A DNA stretch of 64,000 bases from Streptomyces sp. Ru62 (GTDB lineage: Bacteria; Actinomycetota; Actinomycetes; Streptomycetales; Streptomycetaceae), in NCBI RefSeq assembly GCF_002920615.1, contig NZ_PQSU01000035.1:27305-91304 (forward strand). Direction: 5' to 3'. This document shows positions 44,691 to 51,123 of the stretch, piece after piece (the first letter of the stretch is position 1; every line of letters begins with the position of its first letter). The position numbers and the translations under genes were made by a program. Under the pieces are notes generated by a model. That model did no database searches and was not told the origin of the DNA. It saw only the letters and a list, made by a program, of their open reading frames with translations.

Positions 44691-46190
44691 TCAGTGCATG
44701 GCGGCCAGGTCGTCCTCGTGCTGCACGTTCTGCAAGCCCCGGCAGACGCCACACAGGCCGTCCAGGGCCTTCGTGTCCCGACCGCATGGCGAGCCGTCCC
44801 AGCGGGAACCGGAGCACTTCACCGGCTCCGGCAGGGCGGGCGCGGACGGAGCCGACTCCAGGGCCGGAGCCGGGGCCAGCGGCGGCACCTCGTCACCGCC
44901 GAGAGCCGCCAGACGGGCCCGGTGCGCCTCCCGGGCCGCAGCTCGCGCCGCGAGCTGCGCCGCCAGTAGCTCGCCGAGCTGATCCGCCCCGGCCTGCCGG
45001 GCGTCCTCCCGAGCGGCTGCCGCCTCGGCGAGCACCCGGCCCCGGGCGTCGCTCCACTCCTCGGGCGCCGTCGCCATCCTGGCGATATCGCGCGCGGCCT
45101 TCTCGGCGGCCTCGACGACGTCGCGCTCCATCCCCGTCACGCACTCGGGGCACACCTTGCCGTCGGTGCCGCGGTCCTGCTCGCACGACGGGCACATCAC
45201 GGCGCGGGCGGCGCGGCGGGCATCGGCGGCCGCCGCCTCCTTCGCCGACTTCCGTGCAGCGGCGTGGTCGGCCTTGTGGTTCTTGCCGCGCTCGATGCAC
45301 AGCACGCACGCCTCGCCACTCTCCAGCACCGTGCCGTCCTCGCAGCCGACGTCCGGGCACTCACCGTGCCGCAGCATGGCCACCGCCGCGCCCACCGGAC
45401 GCTCCAGCTGGCCCGCCTCGAACTTCGCCTCGTACCCATGCGTCGTCCAGCGCCGCCGCACCCGGTCGACCAGCTGCTCGGCGGTCCGGCCCTTGAGGGC
45501 CTTCGTCACCGCCGTCACCAACGTCTTCGGCGCATCGGTGTGCGCCGTCTCCCGCATCGCCGCGCGCAGCTCCGGACGGAACGCGCCGAGCACCTTCAGT
45601 ACGTCCGGAGGCAGCGCCACCTCACCGCCGGCCCCGCGCCTGGACGGCTTCGACGCCGAGGGCTTCGGTGCCGCGCCCTCGGCCGGGGCTGAGCCCTGCG
45701 CCGGAATCGCCGCCGTCTTCTTGGCGGCCTCCATGCGGCCCTCCCACTTGGCGGCCGACCGGAACTCCGGGTGCCCGGCGTAGAACTGCTTGAGCACCAT
45801 GTCGCCGTCGTAGCCGACCGGCGGGTTGTACCGCACGAAGTACTTGTAGCCCTGGCGCATCCCGCCCGCGTACCGGTACTTCTCCACCCGGATCGCGCCG
45901 AGCGCCTCCAGCTCCTTGCGGTAGCGCGCCACCTTCCGGTCGTCCTTCAGCCCGAGGATCGCCGCGATCGCCTTCTGCTTCGGGCAGGCGATCCGCTTCC
46001 TCGGATCACGCAGGTTGACGTTGATGTGCTCTGCCAGGAACGCGTACATCTTGAAGGCCCGCGGAGAGCACCCCGACAGCAGCACCCACACCGGCACCGG
46101 CGTGGCCACCGTCGGCCAGTCCTCACCGACCAGCTCGTCGCCCTCGTTCTCGTCGAAGCCGTCGAATGCGTCGTCATGGAAGCTGCTCAT
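44691..46190 (-). CDS. Winged-helix, zinc-cluster protein; candidate Rep
   Basis: A 499-residue protein. Residues about 30-130 form a winged-helix domain like those of plasmid initiators (WVLLSGCSPRAFKMYAFLAE, AIAAILGLKDDRKVARYRKE). The middle is basic and Pro-rich. Three Cys clusters follow: CPDVGC...CVLC near 277-296, CPSC...CPEC near 331-348, and C-x-C-type residues near 455-480. I know it as a recurrent Streptomyces HTH protein; a replication role is inferred from the adjacent iterons and inverted repeats. It is translationally coupled to a 27-aa leader peptide. Confidence 0.6.
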   Translation of the reverse strand: MSSFHDDAFDGFDENEGDELVGEDWPTVATPVPVWVLLSGCSPRAFKMYAFLAEHINVNLRDPRKRIACPKQKAIAAILGLKDDRKVARYRKELEALGAIRVEKYRYAGGMRQGYKYFVRYNPPVGYDGDMVLKQFYAGHPEFRSAAKWEGRMEAAKKTAAIPAQGSAPAEGAAPKPSASKPSRRGAGGEVALPPDVLKVLGAFRPELRAAMRETAHTDAPKTLVTAVTKALKGRTAEQLVDRVRRRWTTHGYEAKFEAGQLERPVGAAVAMLRHGECPDVGCEDGTVLESGEACVLCIERGKNHKADHAAARKSAKEAAAADARRAARAVMCPSCEQDRGTDGKVCPECVTGMERDVVEAAEKAARDIARMATAPEEWSDARGRVLAEAAAAREDARQAGADQLGELLAAQLAARAAAREAHRARLAALGGDEVPPLAPAPALESAPSAPALPEPVKCSGSRWDGSPCGRDTKALDGLCGVCRGLQNVQHEDDLAAMH

Positions 46191-46270
46191 GCGGCCACCT
46201 CCGAGACCGGAGTGGCCAGGTCGTTCTTCAGCACAGTGATCGTGCTGGGTGGTCGAGCGGTGGTGCTCAT
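46187..46270 (-). CDS. 27-aa leader peptide coupled to the Rep-like gene
   Basis: ATG 46270 follows GGGGAG and opens MSTTARPPSTITVLKNDLAT plus seven residues; its stop overlaps the Rep-like start as ATGA. Such a short coupled frame usually controls translation of the next gene. The ribosome site lies in a hairpin (46282-46300), which could set plasmid copy number. Confidence 0.5.
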   Translation of the reverse strand: MSTTARPPSTITVLKNDLATPVSEVAA

Positions 46271-46281
46271 CGTGCTGAGGT

Positions 46282-46300
46282 CTCCCCTGGTATCGGGGAG
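46282..46300 (-). promoter_or_regulatory. Hairpin masking the leader ribosome site
   Basis: On the minus-strand transcript CTCCCC pairs with GGGGAG around a seven-base loop; GGGGAG is itself the ribosome site of the leader peptide, so folding would block translation. Confidence 0.5.
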
Positions 46301-46319
46301 CCGTACGACGGTGGGTTCA

Positions 46320-46334
46320 TCACCAGATAGGTGA
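46320..46334. promoter_or_regulatory. Small palindrome upstream of the Rep-like operon
   Basis: TCACCAGATAGGTGA has perfect 5-base arms. The size suits a GntR-type operator, and two GntR/UTRA genes lie just upstream, but the link is conjecture. Confidence 0.3.
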
Positions 46335-46633
46335 CGCGGCGCACGTGTGGCTGTTTGGCGCGGCCGGGTCTGGCTATTCTGATATCGGTACCCGGGCCCC
46401 TGTGGTCTGGTGCCCGGCGATACCGCCGACGTACGACTCAAGAGCTTGGCGAAGCGGCGAGTCGACTTCATGGACGGCCGTTCCTGGTGGCTCAGGGGCG
46501 GCCGTCGAAGCGTTTACGGGGGCTGCTCGTAGGTCATGGCCTCATCTTCCTCCCTGGTTCAGTTGCTCCAACGGGGGACACACCCGGCGAGTTGCGTCCC
46601 TCGCCGGACGGGGACGTTTCCGTTCGAGTCCCG

Positions 46634-46966
46634 TCACGCGGAAGCTGTGGGCGCCTCCGAGGCCCGTCGCGCCTGGACGAGGTAGGCCAAGGCGGTCCCG
46701 AGCATTCCGTACGCGGCCGACTCGTCGTCAAGGTCTCTAACGTCCGCCACCGCTTCTGCGGCGCGATCCAGCTGGAGCGTCACCGCGGCAGGGAGGGCAG
46801 CCGTGCGGGCGTACTCAGCCAAGGCCTCTCGTACGTCGGACAACGAGGTCTCTCGTGACAGCGGCCCGGGCCCTGCCCCCTTGGCGAGAGCGGGGAGCCA
46901 GCCGTCCTCGGCGAGCGCGTTCCGCAGCTCGGCGAGGATCTCGTTGCTCGTGAGTCGGTCGGTCAT
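46634..46966 (-). CDS. Hypothetical helical protein
   Basis: A 110-residue helical protein (MTDRLTSNEILAELRNALAE at the start) rich in Ala and Leu, ending Thr-Ala-Ser-Ala. It lies between the GntR pair and the Rep-like operon, separated from the former by a strong terminator. No motif is recognised. Confidence 0.6.
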   Translation of the reverse strand: MTDRLTSNEILAELRNALAEDGWLPALAKGAGPGPLSRETSLSDVREALAEYARTAALPAAVTLQLDRAAEAVADVRDLDDESAAYGMLGTALAYLVQARRASEAPTASA

Positions 46967-46985
46967 GGCGGAGTCCTTTGCGGGC

Positions 46986-47015
46986 GATGGGCTCCCGCCG
47001 GCGCGGGAGCCCATC
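46986..47015. terminator. Terminator after the UTRA-only gene
   Basis: GATGGGCTCCCGC (46986-46998) and GCGGGAGCCCATC (47003-47015) form a perfect 13-bp stem with a four-base loop. Confidence 0.8.
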
Positions 47016-47020
47016 TGTGA

Positions 47021-47581
47021 TCAGACCAGGGGGACGGAGTACCGCAGCTTCCAGCCGGGGCTCAGCGTGTGGCGGGTGACCTCCACGACCCGGCCTTCCC
47101 CGGTCGTGCCGATGTGGGTGATCGAGAGAACCGGCTCGCCCGGCTGGAGGCCGAAGGCCTCGGCTTCGGCCGCGGTCGACGGCCGCAGCTGAACGTCCTC
47201 GGTGGCCTCCTGGCCCTGGTCGAAACCGGCCTCACGCATGCGGCTGATGATGCCACCGACGCCGGTGTCGACCTGCTCGATGCCAGCGGCCTGCGCCACG
47301 TCGACGGGGATGAACGTGTCGGCCAGCTGGACGAGCTTGTCGCCGTTGTACATCCGGCGAGCCCGGATCACGACCTCCCCCTGCTCCCCCAGCAGCTCGG
47401 CGACGTCGGCCGGGGCGGTGCCACGCGACACCGTGACGTCGCTGCGCGGAGAGCCGCCCCCGCGGCGCAGCTCACCCTCGTACGCGCCGTGCGCTCCGTT
47501 CTCCTCCCGCTGGGCGGTGCGGTAACGGCTGCGTGCGTCGCGGGTGATCACGCCGTCAACGCCGATCGTGTTGCTTGCCAT
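47021..47581 (-). CDS. UTRA-only protein, GntR partner
   Basis: The 186-residue product aligns by eye with the C-terminal half of HutC-type GntR regulators (SRYRTAQREENGAHGAY; VVIRARRMYNGDKLVQLADTF; GEPVLSITHIG; GRVVEVTRHTLSPGWKLRY) but has no winged-helix domain. It has its own ribosome site AAGGAG. It would fold as a ligand-binding domain only. Next to a complete GntR gene of similar UTRA sequence, it could form mixed dimers that cannot bind two half-sites, or sense a ligand for it. The start is not an obvious truncation since codon bias begins at the ATG. Confidence 0.75.
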   Translation of the reverse strand: MASNTIGVDGVITRDARSRYRTAQREENGAHGAYEGELRRGGGSPRSDVTVSRGTAPADVAELLGEQGEVVIRARRMYNGDKLVQLADTFIPVDVAQAAGIEQVDTGVGGIISRMREAGFDQGQEATEDVQLRPSTAAEAEAFGLQPGEPVLSITHIGTTGEGRVVEVTRHTLSPGWKLRYSVPLV

Positions 47582-47649
47582 CTAAGGTCTGCTCCTTGCT
47601 ATCGGGATTGGTGCGATCTGGTGGCACTGCGCCGAGGCGCAGCGTGGGA

Positions 47650-48444
47650 CTAGGCGCCGATCTCCCACTCGTAGGAGAGCCGCCACTTCGTGCGGGGCAT
47701 GACGTGGAGGCCGACCTCCACCACACGCCCCTCTGCCGTCAGCCCCTGGTGAGTGATCTCCAGAACGGTTTGATCGACAGGGATGCCGAGGGCGCTCGCC
47801 TCCTCAGCGGACGCGGGACGCACCTCGATCTCCTCACGCAGTCGGACCTGCGCGTACCCGGCATCCGCGAGCCTGCTCTTGCTCCCGCCGGCGCCGGTGT
47901 TCTGCTGCTCCAGCTGGGGACACTCGTCTGCCACGTCAGGCGGGAACCAAGAGGTGGCCAGCTGGATGACCTCCGTCACCTCGCTGCCCTCCGGCAGACC
48001 GACCGACATGACGCGCTGCCGCTTCAACGCCTTCGTGGCGTGGTGCAGGCCCAGCAGGGAGGCCACCGGCTTCGAGGGTCGCTCACGGGCGATCACCGTC
48101 GGCACGGACTGGGAGACCAGGCCCAGGCGGCGGATCTCGGCCTCGAACGCGCCTACCGCCCCTCCCTCCGATCGGGCGCTGGGGAGGTACCTTCCGGGAC
48201 CGTCGCGGAGGATCTTGCCCAGCACGAGGCTGACGTACGTCCCCTTCCCGCGCCGCGAGAAGACAAGTCCCTGCGCCTGTAGGACCCCGTAGACCTCGCG
48301 TGCGGTCTGGTAGGCGATGCCCTCAGCCGCTTGCAGTTCGGGGACGCTCGGCAGCAGTGACCCGGGCGGGTAGACGCCCCGCTCGATCTTGCCCTGGATG
48401 CTCGCGGCGATCCGCTGCACCTTTCCGGGCTCTTTCTTGGTCAC
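47650..48444 (-). CDS. GntR/HutC-family regulator
   Basis: A 264-residue regulator with a winged helix at residues 8-75 (IERGVYPPGSLLPSVPELQA, GKGTYV) and a UTRA ligand-binding domain to the end. Conjugative Streptomyces plasmids use this subfamily (KorSA, TraR) to repress transfer genes. Sites AACTAGACA/AACTAGTCA upstream (48500-48654) are candidate operators in a control region shared with the rightward transfer-like genes. Target choice is inferred. Confidence 0.85.
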   Translation of the reverse strand: MTKKEPGKVQRIAASIQGKIERGVYPPGSLLPSVPELQAAEGIAYQTAREVYGVLQAQGLVFSRRGKGTYVSLVLGKILRDGPGRYLPSARSEGGAVGAFEAEIRRLGLVSQSVPTVIARERPSKPVASLLGLHHATKALKRQRVMSVGLPEGSEVTEVIQLATSWFPPDVADECPQLEQQNTGAGGSKSRLADAGYAQVRLREEIEVRPASAEEASALGIPVDQTVLEITHQGLTAEGRVVEVGLHVMPRTKWRLSYEWEIGA

Positions 48445-48792
48445 GGCTGTCTGGCCCTCGCTTCCGGTGTGGTTCTAGATCGACGCTGACAGCATGACAT
48501 GTCTAGTTGTCTTCCGGTAGTCGAGGCACCCTCAATTCGTCTCTAGGCTTAAAAATACCTGTTCAGAGCAGGTACAGCGCGCCGAATAACTAGACAGGTT
48601 GACAGTCGCCAAGTCCAGTGGGTTAATCGAAGCGCCCCGCCTCTTAACTAGTCATCTGAGTGGGAGAAGGGGGCGAAGAACCCGTGCGCCCTGCCCCAGG
48701 GCACCGCCATGCCAAAAACGGGCTCTCCGGCCGCCTGGAAGCCAAGCCGGAGAGCCCGCGCAAGGGCCGACCGAGTAGAGAGGCACGACCCT
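48445..48792. promoter_or_regulatory. Divergent control region between GntR and transfer genes
   Basis: This AT-richer gap holds AACTAGACA three times as close variants: inverted at 48500-48508, forward at 48588-48596, and AACTAGTCA at 48646-48654. The spacing suggests cooperative binding by the GntR protein. A TACCTG/CAGGTA inverted repeat lies near 48556. No coding frame is evident. Confidence 0.55.
48719..48758 (+). terminator. Hairpin in the leader of the 48793 gene
   Basis: CGGGCTCTCCGGC (48719-48731) and GCCGGAGAGCCCG (48746-48758) form a perfect 13-bp stem 34 bases upstream of the ATG; it may attenuate rightward transcription. Confidence 0.55.
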
Positions 48793-49080
48793 ATGAGGAC
48801 CATCGTCGCAGGCCGCATCGTCGGCAGCGAGAGCGAGTACATCGAGGCCGCGATGGGTTTCGGCGTCGACTTCGCCGCCCTCCGCGCCGCGTCCCCCGAG
48901 CTGCGGTCCGACTTCCTGGAGTTCCTGATGGACACCAGCGACCCGGACAGCGCCATCGACCGCGAGAACATCGAGCACCTGCGCCGCGTGCTGGGCGTCC
49001 GCCCGCCGGCGAACGTGGTGCCGCTGCCGCGGCGCGGCACCGCCGTCCTGAGCGCTGCGAAGGGTGGTCGGGCCGCATGA
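48793..49080 (+). CDS. Hypothetical protein, first gene of transfer run
   Basis: A 95-residue, helical acidic protein (MRTIVAGRIVGSESEYIEAA at the start) ending in a Pro/Arg-rich tail. The ATG follows AGAGAGG. It overlaps the next gene as ATGA, so it opens a translationally linked set of four genes up to the DUF2637-like protein. No known family. Confidence 0.65.
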   Translation: MRTIVAGRIVGSESEYIEAAMGFGVDFAALRAASPELRSDFLEFLMDTSDPDSAIDRENIEHLRRVLGVRPPANVVPLPRRGTAVLSAAKGGRAA

Positions 49081-49340
49081 ACTTCACGACCTCCAACCCC
49101 CGCTTGACCGTCCTGTTCTCCCTGCTGCCCGTGATGCTGGGCCGGGTGCGGCTGTTCGCCGCGCTGGCCGGCGGCGCCTGGCTGTTCGGGATCGAGCTGG
49201 GCGTCATGGCCCGCGTCGGCATGGTGCTGATCGCGCTGGTGGTCATCGCCCTGGACGCCGTCCTCACCCCGCCGGGCGCGCTCGCCTCTCCCGCCATCCG
49301 CACGGTGGCGGGCGGCTACCGGGACAGGGAGGCGGCGTGA
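49077..49340 (+). CDS. Small membrane protein
   Basis: An 87-residue protein with two hydrophobic segments (VRLFAALAGGAWLFGIELGVM and VGMVLIALVVIALDAVL) and a polar tail. It overlaps both neighbours (ATGA and GTGA). Small membrane proteins in this position in Streptomyces plasmids are often spread (Spd) proteins that help move DNA along hyphae; that is inference. Confidence 0.7.
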   Translation: MNFTTSNPRLTVLFSLLPVMLGRVRLFAALAGGAWLFGIELGVMARVGMVLIALVVIALDAVLTPPGALASPAIRTVAGGYRDREAA

Positions 49341-49522
49341 AGACCGTGACCACCCCGCCGCGCGGCCGCCAGGCCGAGACCGCCGCGCAGTCCCCGGACA
49401 TGACGGACTGGACCGCCGCTGACTTCGACTCCTGGGAGGTCCTGACCTCCCTGCACGTCACCGACCCGATCACCCGCGTCACCCGGGCCCGCCAGGGGCA
49501 CGGCCAGGAAAGGACTCGCTGA
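49337..49522 (+). CDS. Small hypothetical protein
   Basis: A 61-residue acidic protein with a WTAADFDSWEVLTSLHVTD core and a basic end. Its GTG overlaps the previous stop and its own stop overlaps the next ATG, so it is part of a tightly coupled operon. Family unknown; it probably works with the adjacent membrane proteins. Confidence 0.6.
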   Translation: MKTVTTPPRGRQAETAAQSPDMTDWTAADFDSWEVLTSLHVTDPITRVTRARQGHGQERTR

Positions 49523-50964
49523 TGGAGACGACGACCTACGAGGGCCGCCGTCAGCTGGACAAGGTCGCGGCCCGCGCGGCGGCCACCCAGGCCGAGGCGG
49601 AGGGGCGGCGCACCAACGCCCTGACGGACATCCAGATCGCCGAGGAGCGCGACAAGGCCGTCGAGCGCACGCGTCTGCGCAAGCAGGCGGCGAAGACGAA
49701 GAAGCTGGAAGAAAAGGCCAAGCGCCGGGAGAAGAGGGCCGCCGCCCGTAAGGCCCGCAACGAGCGGCTCGCCGCTGCGGTCGGTCAGCCGCTGCCGTGG
49801 GTGATGACCGTGGTCGTCACCACCATCGGCTTCGCCTTCCCCGGGCAGTTCTCGGCAGTGGTCGGCCTCGGTGTGATCTGGGCGCTGGCGCTGCTGGTGC
49901 CCCTCTTCATCGAGGGCTCGACGTGGGCAATGGCATGGTTGCGCAAGTGGGCGGTCGCCAACAACAAGCCCGCGGGCCTCTACACGGTGATGCAGTGGTT
50001 CTTCGCCTCGGTCGCGGCCGCGCTGAACGCCTGGCACCACGCGGACAAGCCGCAGCTCGCAGTCGTGTTCGCCGCGTCCAGCCTGTTCGGCGTGGCGGTC
50101 TGGGAGATCTACATGCACTCCCAGAGCCACGCGGCCGGCGGCCGCACCGCGGAGGAGATCCGGATCGCGCTGCTGCGGCGGATCACTCACCCGCGCGTCA
50201 CCTGGCGGGCCATGTGGCTGCGCACCGCGACGATCCCGCCCCTGTCGGAGGCGGACGCCTGGGACCGTGCGTGGCGCCAGGAGCATGGCGCCGAGCCGGG
50301 CGTGAAGAGGAGCATCCTCAAGCGGTTCGGGAAGCGTTCGGGCAAGGTCGCCGGGCTTGTGGAGCAGTACGACGAGCTGAGGCCCACGGCGTCGCTCGCG
50401 ATGTTCGACGCGCCCGTCGAGCCGGTGCGCGAGGTGCCCGCCGACGAGGGCTGGGTGATCGACCCGAAGGCCATCGGGAGGATCCTCGCGGACCCCGCGA
50501 ACGCTCTGCGCGCGGACCGTACGCAGGTGTCCGCCGCGAAGATCAAAAAGGGTCCCGAGGTCACTGCTGAGGGGCCGCTGCAAGGCCCGCGCGCGGCCCG
50601 TACGCGCGCCGCGAACGAGCAGGTCAAGCCCAACAACCCCCCCTCTGTGCGGGGCCGTCAGAAGGGCTCTGACGAGGGCCGCTCGAAGCAGTCCCGCGTG
50701 GCCCGTGCGCTCGCTGCGGAGACCGCTCGCGCGGCCACTCCGGAGCAGGCCGAAGCCGAGAAGACGGCGGCTCGCGAATGGGTCCTCGCGCGGCTGCGCG
50801 CGGGCGAGGACACGGGCTGGAAGGACGTCCAGCGGTACTTCGCGAAGGAGGTGCCAGAGGAGATGCGGGTGGTGCGCGGGGAGACCTGGTGCCGTCAGCG
50901 GATCAGGGAAGCCGAGCGCAAGCACAAGGGTGATCCGGTGCTGGAGCTGGCCGCGACCAGCTGA
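49522..50964 (+). CDS. DUF2637-like spread membrane protein
   Basis: The 480-residue protein has a long charged coiled coil (about residues 15-90), then four hydrophobic segments (from PWVMTVVVTTIGFAFPG to the one ending ASSLFGVAVWEIYMH), then a basic tail with a winged-helix-like end (AREWVLARLRAGEDTGWKDV). This design matches DUF2637/SpdB-type proteins of Streptomyces plasmids, thought to act with TraB in intramycelial spread. It is separated from the TraB-like gene only by a dispersed palindrome. Confidence 0.65.
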   Translation: METTTYEGRRQLDKVAARAAATQAEAEGRRTNALTDIQIAEERDKAVERTRLRKQAAKTKKLEEKAKRREKRAAARKARNERLAAAVGQPLPWVMTVVVTTIGFAFPGQFSAVVGLGVIWALALLVPLFIEGSTWAMAWLRKWAVANNKPAGLYTVMQWFFASVAAALNAWHHADKPQLAVVFAASSLFGVAVWEIYMHSQSHAAGGRTAEEIRIALLRRITHPRVTWRAMWLRTATIPPLSEADAWDRAWRQEHGAEPGVKRSILKRFGKRSGKVAGLVEQYDELRPTASLAMFDAPVEPVREVPADEGWVIDPKAIGRILADPANALRADRTQVSAAKIKKGPEVTAEGPLQGPRAARTRAANEQVKPNNPPSVRGRQKGSDEGRSKQSRVARALAAETARAATPEQAEAEKTAAREWVLARLRAGEDTGWKDVQRYFAKEVPEEMRVVRGETWCRQRIREAERKHKGDPVLELAATS

Positions 50965-50980
50965 CATCCACTTCCCGCGA

Positions 50981-51024
50981 AGTCTGTAAGTGCGCGAGTC
51001 CCGGAGTCACGGACTCCCGGAGTC
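50981..51024. repeat. Dispersed palindromic element upstream of traB
   Basis: AGTCTGTAAGTGCGCGAGTC leads into CCGGAGTCACGGACTCCCGG and AGTC; the shared words GAGTCCCGGAGTC and GACTCCCGGAGTC lie three bases apart. Confidence 0.6.
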
Positions 51025-51123
51025 TGGACCAACTGAACTGAGCGAGACGGGGCCGGTCCCTCACCGACCAAGCGATGGCCGTCCCCGTCTCGCCACCACC
51101 CCAGATGAGGAGGCGAGACCAGC

